A DNA stretch of 64,000 nucleotides from CAVXZE01 sp963766175 (GCA_963766175.1 CAVXZE010000013.1:62001-126000), one strand, 5' to 3'; counted from the first letter of the stretch, positions 17,362 through 26,728 are shown. Notes: generated by a model not told the origin, from the letters alone. Program-made: numbers and translations.

Positions 17362-18989
17362 GAACTCTCTCCCAGAAAGGCGAGATCGCGGGTCAGCCGC
17401 TCTCTCCCTGCGTCGATTTCCTGCTCCCGGCGTGCAGCGCCCCAGCCGAGGCGCTCGGCCATCCGATCGGCGATCGGCTCGACCAGCGCCTCGCGCGCCG
17501 ACGGCTGATAGAGAGCGGCGCGGGTTCGCCGGTAGAGTACGTCCTCGAGCCGCGCCGCGCCCTCCACCTCGATGGCCCAGCTCACCTCGCCCGAGAGGAC
17601 ACTCGCCCCGGGCACCAGGGGATTCGAGCCGCGCCCGACGACCTCGCCGGCCTCGGTGCCGTAGAGCCCGATCATCCGCGCTGCCGCGGCAGGCTCGAGC
17701 CCGGTCTCGCGCTGTAGACGCGCGGCGAGTCCTTCGAGATTACCGTCGAAGTCGCCGCCGGGGAGCGGCGCCTCGCGCTCCGAAGGCGCGGCCAGCTGGA
17801 GTTCGCAGACCTCGGCCGCCTTCTCGACGGCGGTGCGGGTCATCGGCCGGTAGCCGGTGAGCTTCCCGCCGGCGACACTCACTACGCGCTTCGGGCCGAT
17901 CCAGATCTCGTCGCGTCGCGAGATCTCGTGGGCCTTCTTGCCGGGCTCCGCGATCAGGGGTCGGAGTCCGGACCAGGCGGCGACCACCTCCTCGGGAGCC
18001 AGCGGCTCGACGCTCAAGTCGCGGGCGAGGGGTTCGAGGAGATACTCGACGTCGTCCCGGGTGATGCGAGGCCAGGTCTCGGAGCCGTGCTCGTAGCTGG
18101 TGTCGGTGGTGCCGATGAAGACCGCCTCACCGCGGCGGATCACGAAGATCGAGCGCCGGTCGGCGGCGGTGAGGATGACGATGTTTCGAACCGGCAAGCG
18201 CTCCGCGGGTACGACCACGTGGACGCCCTTGGAGAGGTGGAGGCGCGCCGGGGCTCCCGGGTTCTCGATCTGGTGCACGCGATCCACCCAGGGCCCCGCG
18301 GCATTGATGACGCAGCGGGCGCGGACCCGCACCCGCCGCCCGGAGAGCGTGCACTCGGCCTCCACTCCGTCGGCGCTGCCGCTCTCGCCGGAGATCGCAT
18401 CGACTGGAGCGTGGTTCAGGACCACCGCCCCGCCGGCGACGGCGCAGCGCAGGTTGGCGAGCACCAGGCGCGCATCCTCGGTCAGGTATTCCCGATACAC
18501 ACAAGCGTGGGCGAAGCGCGAGCGATCCAGGAGCGGCTCCTCGGTCTCGAGCTCGCGCCGCGACCAGTTGCGGTGCAGATCCGCGTCCTCGACCGCACCG
18601 AGCTTCTCGTAGGTGGTGATTCCCGCCCGCATCTTCATCAGTCCTGTCCGGCTGCGGGTCGGCACCACCACCCAGCGGGGCTCGGCCAGGTGAGGTGCGA
18701 GGCGGTGGATCTCCTTGCGCTCGAGAGCGGTTTCGCGCACCAGGGCGATGTCGCCCATGGACAGGTAGCGGAGGCCCCCGTGGATCAGCTTCGAGGATCG
18801 GCTCGAGGTTCCCGACGCGAAGTCCTCTGCCTCGAGCAGCGCTACCGAGAGACCGCGCAGGGTGGCCTCCCGGGCGATTCCGACGCCGGTGATGCCCCCA
18901 CCGATCACCGCGAAGTCGAAGCGCTCCCTCTCGAGCCGATCCAACGTCGAGGAGCGCTCCGCGGAGGATATCTGAGACGCAGCGGGCAT
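17358..18989 (-). CDS. glpD: Aerobic glycerol-3-phosphate dehydrogenase
   Basis: 543 residues. The N-terminal Rossmann FAD site reads VIGGGITGVGIAREATLRGLS, followed by TSSRSSKLIHGGLRYL. Other family blocks are INAAGPWVD, KGVHVVVP, FIGTTDTSYEH and VVSVAGGKLTGYRPM. It is a membrane-associated flavoenzyme that oxidises sn-glycerol-3-phosphate to DHAP and feeds electrons to quinone. First gene of a three-gene operon with AGPS-like and DHS-like genes, joined by four-base overlaps. Confidence 0.95.
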   Translation of the reverse strand: MPAASQISSAERSSTLDRLERERFDFAVIGGGITGVGIAREATLRGLSVALLEAEDFASGTSSRSSKLIHGGLRYLSMGDIALVRETALERKEIHRLAPHLAEPRWVVVPTRSRTGLMKMRAGITTYEKLGAVEDADLHRNWSRRELETEEPLLDRSRFAHACVYREYLTEDARLVLANLRCAVAGGAVVLNHAPVDAISGESGSADGVEAECTLSGRRVRVRARCVINAAGPWVDRVHQIENPGAPARLHLSKGVHVVVPAERLPVRNIVILTAADRRSIFVIRRGEAVFIGTTDTSYEHGSETWPRITRDDVEYLLEPLARDLSVEPLAPEEVVAAWSGLRPLIAEPGKKAHEISRRDEIWIGPKRVVSVAGGKLTGYRPMTRTAVEKAAEVCELQLAAPSEREAPLPGGDFDGNLEGLAARLQRETGLEPAAAARMIGLYGTEAGEVVGRGSNPLVPGASVLSGEVSWAIEVEGAARLEDVLYRRTRAALYQPSAREALVEPIADRMAERLGWGAARREQEIDAGRERLTRDLAFLGESS

Positions 18990-19017
18990 GGTTCATCCCT
19001 GGGGTTGAAGCTCGAAA

Positions 19018-22000
19018 CTAGCCTTTGTGTGAGAGCAGGGCGAAGAGGTCGTGAATCGCGGCGAAGAGCGCCCGGGGGGATGAGTCCGGAAGGGGGGCGC
19101 GGATCTTTCGGTCCGGAGTGACGCGGACTGCCGAACCGGTCCGGGTGATGAGATCGAGGAGGGTCGTCGGATCCACCCGGCTGGTCTCGGCGGCCGTCAG
19201 CACGAGCTCGCCCTTCACCACGTCCACCGCGGCCACGCCCAGGCGGCGGGCTGCAATCTTGACTCGGATCACGTCCAGGAGGTTCTCGGTCTCCCGGGGA
19301 AGCGGTCCGTAGCGGTCCAGGATCTCGTCGCGGATGCGGGCGAGCTCTTCGTCGTCCGCCGCGCTGGCCAGGCGCTTGTAGAGCACCAGCCGCTGGCTCA
19401 CGGCGGCGACGTAGTCGTCGGGGAGCCGGGCGGCCACGCTCAGACGGATTTCCGGATCCACGGAAATCTCGCGAACGTCGCCGCGGAGCTTGTCGATCTC
19501 TTCCTCCAGCAGCTGCATGTAGGTCTCGTAGCCGACGGCGCCCAGGTTTCCGGACTGCTGTCTGCCGAGCAGGTTGCCGGCACCGCGGATCTCCAGGTCC
19601 ATGTTCGCCAGGCGAAAGCCGCTACCGAGCGCCGAGAGATCCTGGATCGCCTCGAGCCGTCGGGTGGCGTCCTTGGTGAGTGCGCTCTCCGGGGGGATCA
19701 TCAGGTAGGCGTAGGCGCGGCGCCGGCTGCGACCGACGCGGCCGCGCAGCTGGTAGAGCTGCGCCAGGCCCAGGGCGTCGGCGCGGTTGATCAGCATCGA
19801 GTTCGCCCGGGGGATGTCCAGACCGCTCTCGACGATGGTGGTGCAGAGCAGGACGTCGGCCTCACCGCGCATGAACGAAAGCATTCGATCTTCGAGATCG
19901 CGCTCCCGCATCTGTCCGTGGGCCACCAGGACCTTCACCTCCGGCAGGATCCGTTCCAGCAGAGTGGCGATCGCGCCGATGCTGCGAACGCGGTTGTGGA
20001 CGAAGAAGACCTGGCCGCCGCGGCGCACTTCGCGCAGGGTCACCTCGCGGATCAGGGATTCGTCGAAGCGGCAGACCTGGGTCCGGATCGCGAGGCGGTC
20101 GGCGGGCGGCGTGTTGATCACCGAGAGATCGCGGAGTCCGGCGAAGGCCAGCTGCAGAGTTCGGGGGATGGGCGTCGCCGTCAGCGTGATCACGTCCACG
20201 GTCTTCTTGAGCTGCTTGATCCGCTCCTTGTGGGCGACCCCGAAGCGATGCTCCTCATCTACGACCAGCAGACCGAGATCCCGGTAGCTCACGTTCTTCT
20301 GCAGCAGACGGTGGGTTCCGATCACGATGTCGACCTGGCCGTTGGTCATTCCCTCGAGGATCCGCCTCGCCTGCTTCGGGGAGCAGAAGCGCGAGAGCGA
20401 CTCGATCTGGACCGGGTAGTCCTGGAAGCGCCGTTCGAAGGTCTCGAGGTGCTGTTGACACAGAATGGTGGTGGGTGCCAGGACGGCGACCTGCTTTCCC
20501 TCCATCACCACCTGGAAGGCCGCCCGGGCCGCCACCTCCGTCTTTCCGTAGCCCACGTCTCCGCAGACCAGCCGATCCATCGGAACCGGACGGCTGAGAT
20601 CCGCCAGCACTTCTTCGATGGCGGCGGCTTGATCCGGGGTCTCCTCGAAGGGGAAGGCGGCCTCGAATTCCTCCAGGCTCCGGTCGCGGGGAGGGAAGGC
20701 GTAGCCCGGAGCGACTTCGCGAGCCGCGTGAACGGCGAGAAGCTCACGGGCCATGCTGCGCATGGATTTCTTCACCGTGCGCTTCGCCTTCTCCCAGGTC
20801 GTGCCACCGAGGCGGTCCACCCGGGGGATTGCGGCATCGGCACCCACGTAGCGTTCGACCAGGTTCAGACGGTGAACGGGCAGGAAGAGGCGGTCGCCTC
20901 CCGCGTACTCGAGGCGAAGGAATTCGTCGGTCACCGTGCCGAGCTCGAGCATCACGAGCCCACGGTAGATCCCGATGCCGTGATGCTGGTGAACGAGGTG
21001 GTCCCCCGGTGCGAGCCGGGCCAGGGCCTCGCTGGTCATTCCCTCGCGCCGCTTCTCGGTACGGCGGCGCTTCTCCCGGGGGCCGAAGAGCTCCTCCTCC
21101 GTGACCACGGCCAGGCCTTCGAGGGGAAGTGTGAAACCCTCGGAGAGAGTCGCGACCCGGACCTCGACGCGACCCGGCTTCGACCACTCCCAGCACGGCT
21201 TCGGCTCTCGCGCGAGACGGGTTTCGAGACCGTACTCGCGCAGCAGGGTTCGCAGCCGCTCCACGCCGGACAGGGCGGGGGCGGAGAGCATCACGCGCCA
21301 ACCCTCCTGGCACCACTCCCAGAGCTGGTCCATCAAGGGCACCAGGGCGTCGCCGCTGGTGCGCGCGTTGCGAACGCGGATCGCCAGCTCCTCGTGCCCT
21401 CGGGTCTCGATATGGAAGATCTCGCTCTGCGGAGGTCCTCCTGCGATGGAGATCTGCTCGAGACTCACGGGACGCCGCTCCGCGATGGCTCGCTGGAGCG
21501 TTTCGGCCGAGATCAGGAGCTCGTCGGGTGAGGAGACCAGGCGCTGCGAAGAGCGGGCCGCGTTGTGGTTCTCCCTGCCCTCTTCCATGAAGCGGACCAA
21601 CCGATCCCGGCCTTGCGCAGGCTCGTCGAGGACGATCAGGGCATCTTCCGGAAGGAAGTCGAAGACCGTCTCCAGAGCGGGCTGAAGCAGAGGCGCCAGG
21701 GCCTCGACGCCGGGCGGGAGGTGACCGCGTAGCAGGGAGTCGATCAGCTGGTCCACGGTGCGGGCGGGAGTCTCCTGGGTCTCGGCGAGGGCGCGAATCT
21801 GATCGGAACGTTCCACCACCAGCTCGCGGTCGAAGAGAAGCTCCCGGGGGGGCGGCGCCACCGCCGCAGTCAGGTTTTCCTGGGAGCGTTGGCTGGCCGG
21901 GTCGAAGTCGCGGATCGACTCCACCTCGTCACCGATGAACTCGACCCGGACCGGGTGTGAACGCTGGGGAGGAAAGAGATCGATGATGCCCCCCCGCACC

Positions 22001-22545
22001 GCCAGCTCACCGCGCTCCTCGACCAGGGGCTGTCGGGCATAGCCCGCTCTGATCAGCGTCTCGACCAGCGCATCGCGGTCCAGCTCCTGCCCCACCTCGA
22101 GGCGGACGGTGCGCCTGCGCACGGCCTCCCGGGGGGGAACCCGGAGCGCCAGAGCTGCCCAAGGGGCCACGACCACGGTGCCGGGCACGGAAGCGGCCCA
22201 GCGGTAGAGCACGTCCATCCGCTGGGCGATCACGAACGCCTGGGGTGAGAATCGGTCGTAGGGAGTCGTATCGTGATGGGGGAAGGGACGCACCCGCCCT
22301 CCCTCCTCCGGGGGCGGCTGGCCCAGGGCGGCGCGGAGATCCTCGACGAAGGCGTCGGTCTGCTTCGCCGTCGGGGTGAGAAAGAGAACAGGGAGATCCC
22401 CCGCCGCTCGCACCAGCTCCGCCGACGCCAGGGCCTTGGCGGCGCCGCGGAGCCCGGTGATCCGGACCGGCCCGCTGCGCACCGTCACCCGCTTCGCCAG
22501 CTCTGCGAGACTGCGGATCTGGCTCTTCTGCCCCGCTCTCACCAT
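19018..22545 (-). CDS. mfd: Transcription-repair coupling factor Mfd
   Basis: 1175 residues, full length. Domains in order: UvrB-like N-terminal region (GGIIDLFPPQRSHPVRVEF), RNA-polymerase-interacting CarD-like domain (LAPGDHLVHQHHGIGIYRG), RecG-type helicase with Walker A GDVGYGKTE, VVDEEHRFG and the TATPIPRT motif, then the TRCF C-terminal domain. It displaces stalled RNA polymerase at DNA lesions and recruits UvrA. Divergent from rplC across a 241-base gap. Confidence 0.98.
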   Translation of the reverse strand: MVRAGQKSQIRSLAELAKRVTVRSGPVRITGLRGAAKALASAELVRAAGDLPVLFLTPTAKQTDAFVEDLRAALGQPPPEEGGRVRPFPHHDTTPYDRFSPQAFVIAQRMDVLYRWAASVPGTVVVAPWAALALRVPPREAVRRRTVRLEVGQELDRDALVETLIRAGYARQPLVEERGELAVRGGIIDLFPPQRSHPVRVEFIGDEVESIRDFDPASQRSQENLTAAVAPPPRELLFDRELVVERSDQIRALAETQETPARTVDQLIDSLLRGHLPPGVEALAPLLQPALETVFDFLPEDALIVLDEPAQGRDRLVRFMEEGRENHNAARSSQRLVSSPDELLISAETLQRAIAERRPVSLEQISIAGGPPQSEIFHIETRGHEELAIRVRNARTSGDALVPLMDQLWEWCQEGWRVMLSAPALSGVERLRTLLREYGLETRLAREPKPCWEWSKPGRVEVRVATLSEGFTLPLEGLAVVTEEELFGPREKRRRTEKRREGMTSEALARLAPGDHLVHQHHGIGIYRGLVMLELGTVTDEFLRLEYAGGDRLFLPVHRLNLVERYVGADAAIPRVDRLGGTTWEKAKRTVKKSMRSMARELLAVHAAREVAPGYAFPPRDRSLEEFEAAFPFEETPDQAAAIEEVLADLSRPVPMDRLVCGDVGYGKTEVAARAAFQVVMEGKQVAVLAPTTILCQQHLETFERRFQDYPVQIESLSRFCSPKQARRILEGMTNGQVDIVIGTHRLLQKNVSYRDLGLLVVDEEHRFGVAHKERIKQLKKTVDVITLTATPIPRTLQLAFAGLRDLSVINTPPADRLAIRTQVCRFDESLIREVTLREVRRGGQVFFVHNRVRSIGAIATLLERILPEVKVLVAHGQMRERDLEDRMLSFMRGEADVLLCTTIVESGLDIPRANSMLINRADALGLAQLYQLRGRVGRSRRRAYAYLMIPPESALTKDATRRLEAIQDLSALGSGFRLANMDLEIRGAGNLLGRQQSGNLGAVGYETYMQLLEEEIDKLRGDVREISVDPEIRLSVAARLPDDYVAAVSQRLVLYKRLASAADDEELARIRDEILDRYGPLPRETENLLDVIRVKIAARRLGVAAVDVVKGELVLTAAETSRVDPTTLLDLITRTGSAVRVTPDRKIRAPLPDSSPRALFAAIHDLFALLSHKG

Positions 22546-22572
22546 CGTCGTCGTTCCCGGAACGCAAGTACA

Positions 22573-22713
22573 CCCCGCTCCCCGCGCGGAGCGGGGGGCC
22601 GGGCGATTGCGGGCCGAAGTCTAGCCTTCCTTTCTCAGAGACTCGGGGCAGCTCGACACTCCCCCGAGTTCCTCCTATCCTTCCGGCCCCTTACAGGCGG
22701 GGAGCTGCTCCCC
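22573..22713 (+). other. Three hairpins in the rplC leader region
   Basis: In the mfd/rplC gap three inverted repeats occur in a row. CCCCGCTCC/GGAGCGGGG lies at 22573-22581 and 22588-22596. ACTCGGGG/CCCCGAGT lies at 22641-22648 and 22662-22669. GGGGAG/CTCCCC with a three-base loop lies at 22699-22713. None has a T-tract. If transcribed as an rplC 5' leader they could form a regulatory RNA structure. Confidence 0.4.
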
Positions 22714-22786
22714 TTCGCCCGGAGCCCGGCGGGCAGCCGCGGGCTCGGTGCGATCTCCGTCCCGCGACGAACCCGGAGATTTGATC

Positions 22787-23431
22787 GTGGCCATCGAATT
22801 GCTTTGCCGCAAGATCGGCATGACGCGTCTTTTCAACGATGCGGGCGAGTGCATCCCCGTGACGGTGCTCGAGGCTGGGCCCAACACCGTCATCCAGAAG
22901 AAGACCCAGGAGAAGGACGGCTACGCCGCCCTCCAGCTGGGCTTTGGCGAGCGGCGCCGCAAGACCCTCTCGAAGCCCCGACTCGGTCAATTCGAGAAGG
23001 CGAGCGTGTCTCCCAAGCGGTACCTCCATGAGAGCCGGGTCGATGCCGAGACTCTCGAGCGGTACGAGGTTGGAGGTACCCTCACGACGGAGATCTTCGA
23101 GGCCGGCCAGAGGGTCGACGTGATCGGCACCTCCAAGGGCCGCGGCACCGCAGGCGTGGTGAAGCGCCACAATTTTGCGGTGAAGCGAAGGACCCACGGA
23201 ACCCACGAGGCCTTTCGGCACCCCGGCTCGATCGGAGCGGGCGCCTACCCCGGCAAGGTCATCAAGGGCATGGGCATGTTCGGTCGCATGGGCAACGCCC
23301 GCGTGACGGTCCGCAACCTCGAGGTGGTGAGGGTGGATGTGGATCGAAACCTGCTGATGATCCGCGGCGCCATCCCCGGGCACAACAACGGGCTGGTCCG
23401 CGTCCGCAACGCCGTCGCACATCGCGGCTAG
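22787..23431 (+). CDS. rplC: 50S ribosomal protein L3 (stand-alone copy)
   Basis: 214 residues, normal bacterial L3 length. The start LLCRKIGMTRLFNDAGECIPVTVLEAGPN and the central FRHPGSIGAGAYPGKVIKGMGMFGRMG segment are diagnostic, and the rRNA-contacting extension is intact. GTG start with GGAG nine bases upstream. L3 is normally second in the S10 operon with rpsJ and rplD; here it stands alone between mfd and an rlmE-like gene. It could be the only copy relocated, or an additional paralogue. Confidence 0.95.
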   Translation: MAIELLCRKIGMTRLFNDAGECIPVTVLEAGPNTVIQKKTQEKDGYAALQLGFGERRRKTLSKPRLGQFEKASVSPKRYLHESRVDAETLERYEVGGTLTTEIFEAGQRVDVIGTSKGRGTAGVVKRHNFAVKRRTHGTHEAFRHPGSIGAGAYPGKVIKGMGMFGRMGNARVTVRNLEVVRVDVDRNLLMIRGAIPGHNNGLVRVRNAVAHRG

Positions 23432-23435
23432 CCTC

Positions 23436-24035
23436 CTGGCCTATCAGCGCAAGGATTCCTTCTACAGGCGTGCCAAGCGCGAGGGCTACGCCTCTCGGGC
23501 GGCCTACAAGCTGGCGGAGATCCAGAGAACCCAGCGGATCTTCCGCAGAGGTCAGCGCGTCGTGGACCTCGGCTGTTGGCCAGGCGGGTGGCTCCAGGTG
23601 GCGGCGGAGAACGTAGGCCCCGGCGGGCGTGTCGCAGGGGTGGATCTCGCACCCATCGATCCACCCCTGGAGCTCGAGAACGTCTTCGCGATGCCCGGAG
23701 ACCTCGCGGATCCCTCCGTCTTCCCAGCACTTCTGGATTTTCTGGGGCGCCGCGCGGACGTCCTGCTGTGCGATGCGGCACCCAAGCTGACGGGGGTTCG
23801 CGCCAGCGACCGGGCGCGGGAGGAGGCGCTCCTCGGCGCCGTCGAGCGGGCGCTGGCGGAGCTACTCAGGCCCGGGGGTCTGGCTCTCATCAAGCTTCTC
23901 GACTGCCCCGAGGCTCAGGCCTTCGAGAAGCGCATCCGACGCAGCTTCTCGCAGATGCGGAAGGTCAGGCCCGAGGCCAGCCGCAAGGGGAGCAGCGAGA
24001 CCTACCTGTTGGCGAGGGACTACCGGGTGGAGTAG
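23436..24035 (+). CDS. rlmE: 23S rRNA 2'-O-methyltransferase RlmE (FtsJ) type
   Basis: About 199 residues if started at CTG 23436. The RlmE pattern is complete: FYRRAKREGYASRAAYKL with the first catalytic Lys, VVDLGCWPGGWLQVA (motif I), Asp in LLCDAAP, Lys in ALIKLLD and Glu in SSETYLLAR. This gives the K-D-K-E tetrad for methylation of U2552. No ATG, GTG or TTG lies in frame before the methyltransferase motif at 23562, so a CTG or other rare start, or a sequence error, must be assumed. It begins five bases after rplC, so coupling is likely. Confidence 0.85.
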   Translation: MAYQRKDSFYRRAKREGYASRAAYKLAEIQRTQRIFRRGQRVVDLGCWPGGWLQVAAENVGPGGRVAGVDLAPIDPPLELENVFAMPGDLADPSVFPALLDFLGRRADVLLCDAAPKLTGVRASDRAREEALLGAVERALAELLRPGGLALIKLLDCPEAQAFEKRIRRSFSQMRKVRPEASRKGSSETYLLARDYRVE

Positions 24036-25397
24036 CTAGACGAGCTCCGCCTCGAGGTCGAATTCGCGGACACCGGTGATGCGCGCGTCGACCAGGTCGC
24101 CGGGTTGGACGTCGCCCTTCAAGCAGACCACACCGTCGATCTCCGGGGCCTGACTCGGAAGCCGCGCCTGCGCCAGACCTTCTCCGATCACGGCGTCTAC
24201 CAGCACTGGTGACACCTCACCCACCCTGGACTCGAGCTTCTCCAGCATGATCTCTCGCTGGATTTCGAGGAGGCGGTGGTAGCGTTCCCTCGCCACGGCT
24301 CGGGGCACCTTGCCCGGGAGCCGGTAGGCCGCGGTGCCCTCCTCGTCGGAGTAGCGGAAGACCCCCACCCGGTCGAAACGGGTCTCCCGTACGAAGTCGC
24401 AGAGCCGCGCGAAGTCCTCCTCGTCCTCGCCGGGGAAGCCCACCATGTAGGTCGTCCGCAGCGTGACGTCGGGGATGACCTCGCGCAGGCGCTCGACCAG
24501 GCGCCGCTGGCGGGCCTCGGTGGAGCCGCGCTTCATCAGCGCGAGGATTCGATCGCTGGCGTGCTGGAGGGGAACGTCCACATAGGGGAGCACCCGCTTC
24601 GAGCTCGCCAGAACGTCGATCAACTCGTCACTGAGCGCGGTCGGGTAGAGGTAGAGGAGCCGGATCCAGTCGAGGCCTTCGACCTCGTCGAGGGCCCGCA
24701 ACATCGTCTCGAGCCGGGGGCGTCCTCTCGTGGCGGTCTCTCCCATCGGGAGATCCTTGCCCCAGGCCGTCGAGTCCTGCGCCACCAGGTTGAGCTCCCG
24801 GACCCCGATCGAGGCCAGCTGCTCGGCCTCAGTGATCACGGAGCGCAAGGTGCGGCTCTGGAATCTTCCCCGGATCGCGGGGATGGCGCAGAACGAGCAG
24901 CTGCGGTCACAGCCCTCGGCAATCTTGAGGTAGGCCGTGTGTCCCTGGCCCACCAGCACTCGCGGAGAGCTGTCGTCGTAGAGGTGGGTCCGGCCGGCTT
25001 CCACGTAGACGCCCCGGGAGCGGCCGGCGAGTGTGTCGTCGAGGATGCGGGCGATTTCCTGGAAGGAGCCGGTCCCTACGAAGGCGTCCACCTCCGGAAG
25101 CTCCCGGGCCAGCTCCGCGCCGTAGCGCTGCGGCAGGCAGCCGGTCACGATCAGCGCGCGGAGCCTTCCCTCCCCTTTCTGCTCGGCGACGTCCAGCACC
25201 GCCTGGATCGATTCCTCCCGGGCGCTCTCGATGAACGAGCAGGTATTCACCACCGCCACGTCGGCGTCTTCCAGGCGTTCCGCAATCGCGTAGCCGTGGA
25301 CGGCGAGGCTCCCAAGCATCACTTCGGTGTCGAGGAGGTTCTTGGGACAGCCCAGAGAGTGGAAATGGACCGCTGCCTTGGGGGAGGAAGCAGGCAT
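24036..25397 (-). CDS. rimO: Ribosomal protein S12 methylthiotransferase RimO
   Basis: 453 residues. The N-terminal UPF0004 domain begins HSLGCPKNLLDTEVM, with Cys in VVNTCSF and VTGCLPQRYG. The radical-SAM cluster motif is GCDRSCSFCAIPAIRG. The C-terminal TRAM domain completes the three-domain architecture. It adds a methylthio group to Asp88 of S12 using two Fe-S clusters. SLGCPKNLLDTE is typical of RimO rather than MiaB. Convergent with rlmE, with stop codons adjacent. Confidence 0.96.
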   Translation of the reverse strand: MPASSPKAAVHFHSLGCPKNLLDTEVMLGSLAVHGYAIAERLEDADVAVVNTCSFIESAREESIQAVLDVAEQKGEGRLRALIVTGCLPQRYGAELARELPEVDAFVGTGSFQEIARILDDTLAGRSRGVYVEAGRTHLYDDSSPRVLVGQGHTAYLKIAEGCDRSCSFCAIPAIRGRFQSRTLRSVITEAEQLASIGVRELNLVAQDSTAWGKDLPMGETATRGRPRLETMLRALDEVEGLDWIRLLYLYPTALSDELIDVLASSKRVLPYVDVPLQHASDRILALMKRGSTEARQRRLVERLREVIPDVTLRTTYMVGFPGEDEEDFARLCDFVRETRFDRVGVFRYSDEEGTAAYRLPGKVPRAVARERYHRLLEIQREIMLEKLESRVGEVSPVLVDAVIGEGLAQARLPSQAPEIDGVVCLKGDVQPGDLVDARITGVREFDLEAELV

Positions 25398-25466
25398 GGA
25401 GCCGGGAGGTTACCCGTTCTATTGTCGCACCCCACCCATACGTCCACCCCTTCTCGGAGGCTCCCC

Positions 25467-25949
25467 ATGTCCGATCGCCCCTTCTCGATTCTCGGCGTGC
25501 AGCAGATCGCAGTGGGCGGGCAGGACAAAGAGGCGCTGCGCCGGCTCTGGGTGGACACCCTCGGTCTCGAGCTCACGGGAAGCTTTCGCAGTGAGTCGGA
25601 GAACGTGGACGAGGACATCGCTGTAGCGGGCGCCGGACCCCTCAAGGTGGAGGTGGATCTGATGCAGCCCATCGACCCGGAGAAGCGGCCCAAGGTCCAC
25701 GACCCGGCCCTGAACCACGTCGGTCTCTGGGTGGACGACCTGGCCGCTGCGGTCGCCTGGCTCGAGAAGCAGGGGATGCGGTTTACGCCCGGTGGCATTC
25801 GCAAGGGCGCCGCCGGCCACGACGTCTGCTTCGTTCATCCGAAGGGAAGCCAGGAGTTTCCCATTGGCGGCGAGGGTGTGCTGATCGAGCTGGTGCAGGC
25901 CCCGGGCGAGGTGGTCGAGGCATTCCGGAGCCTCGCTTCCGCAGATTGA
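25467..25949 (+). CDS. VOC family (glyoxalase-like) protein
   Basis: 160 residues with two beta-alpha-beta-beta-beta modules of the vicinal-oxygen-chelate fold (FSILGVQQIAVGGQDKEAL near the start; LNHVGLWVDDLAAAVAWLE in the second half; GVLIELVQAP at the end). Metal-ligand candidates are the His of NHVGL and the Glu of LIELV. The layout resembles methylmalonyl-CoA epimerase and lactoylglutathione lyase, but neither is certain. GGAGG lies six bases before the ATG. Confidence 0.82.
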   Translation: MSDRPFSILGVQQIAVGGQDKEALRRLWVDTLGLELTGSFRSESENVDEDIAVAGAGPLKVEVDLMQPIDPEKRPKVHDPALNHVGLWVDDLAAAVAWLEKQGMRFTPGGIRKGAAGHDVCFVHPKGSQEFPIGGEGVLIELVQAPGEVVEAFRSLASAD

Positions 25950-26143
25950 CGCGGATCGAAGTGCCGACAGGCTGCTCCGCCTTTCGCGAGCTTCGCTCAA
26001 CCGGAGGCCGGGGTCTCGCCGCAGGAACGAAATTTGTTGATTGAAATCAGCTAGTTGCAGAAAGGGAATTCCGCCTAAAGATCCTCCTCCTGCCGCTCGA
26101 TGAAGAGCCGAGAGCGGCGTTTCGAGCTGCTCGGGGAGGGCGT

Positions 26144-26728
26144 ATGGCTGCAGTCGGCTCGGTCTGGGCGCGGCCGCCGACGGCGCTTCGGATTCTTGGC
26201 GAGCTGGTATCGGTAACGGCGGAGCTGCCGCGCTGGGGGTTCAACCTGGCCCTCGGGTTCGCTGCGCGCCTGGGCGCGGCCCTGGTGGGGAGGCGGATAC
26301 TGCGGCGCAGCTACCTGGGTCCCCTGATCGAGAGAAGTGGTGTTCTCTCCGGTGCCACGGTGACCCTTCACGGGGTCCGGCCCGCGCCGCAGATGGGCGA
26401 GGACCTGCCGGAAGGCCACGGGGCCCGTCACTTCCACGTCCTCGACGTGACCGTGAAGCCCGACCAGGACCGGCCCGGCGTGCGCAAGTGGACTCCTGGA
26501 GACCTGATGCTGGTGGCGCCCGGGGCCCTGCCCGCCTGTCCCGAGGAGGATCAGGAAGTGGGTCGGATCTTCCGCGCCGAACGCTGGCACCGAGACCGAT
26601 TCGTCGAAGCCCACGGCAGCCCCCTCTACGGGACCCAGCGTCTTCGGCTTCACGTGGGTCTGCTGCCGAGCGAGCGCCGCTTTCACTTCCGCTACTACCT
26701 GGAGCTTCTGCGCAGAGCGCCGGCTTGA
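26144..26728 (+). CDS. Conserved hypothetical protein
   Basis: 194 residues, no recognised family. The first 60 residues are rich in hydrophobic and Arg residues (LPRWGFNLALGFAARLGAALVGRRILRRSYLGPLIERSG) and may associate with the membrane. A beta-rich globular part follows (HFHVLDVTVKPDQ, GDLMLVAPGALPACPEEDQEVGRI). GGGGAGGG precedes the ATG, supporting the start. It lies 55 bases before an SDR gene, so co-transcription is possible. Confidence 0.65.
   Translation: MAAVGSVWARPPTALRILGELVSVTAELPRWGFNLALGFAARLGAALVGRRILRRSYLGPLIERSGVLSGATVTLHGVRPAPQMGEDLPEGHGARHFHVLDVTVKPDQDRPGVRKWTPGDLMLVAPGALPACPEEDQEVGRIFRAERWHRDRFVEAHGSPLYGTQRLRLHVGLLPSERRFHFRYYLELLRRAPA

Noticed and set aside
22573..22596. 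CCCCGCTCC/GGAGCGGGG hairpin as an intrinsic terminator
   Set aside because: It lies between divergent genes and has no T-tract on either strand.
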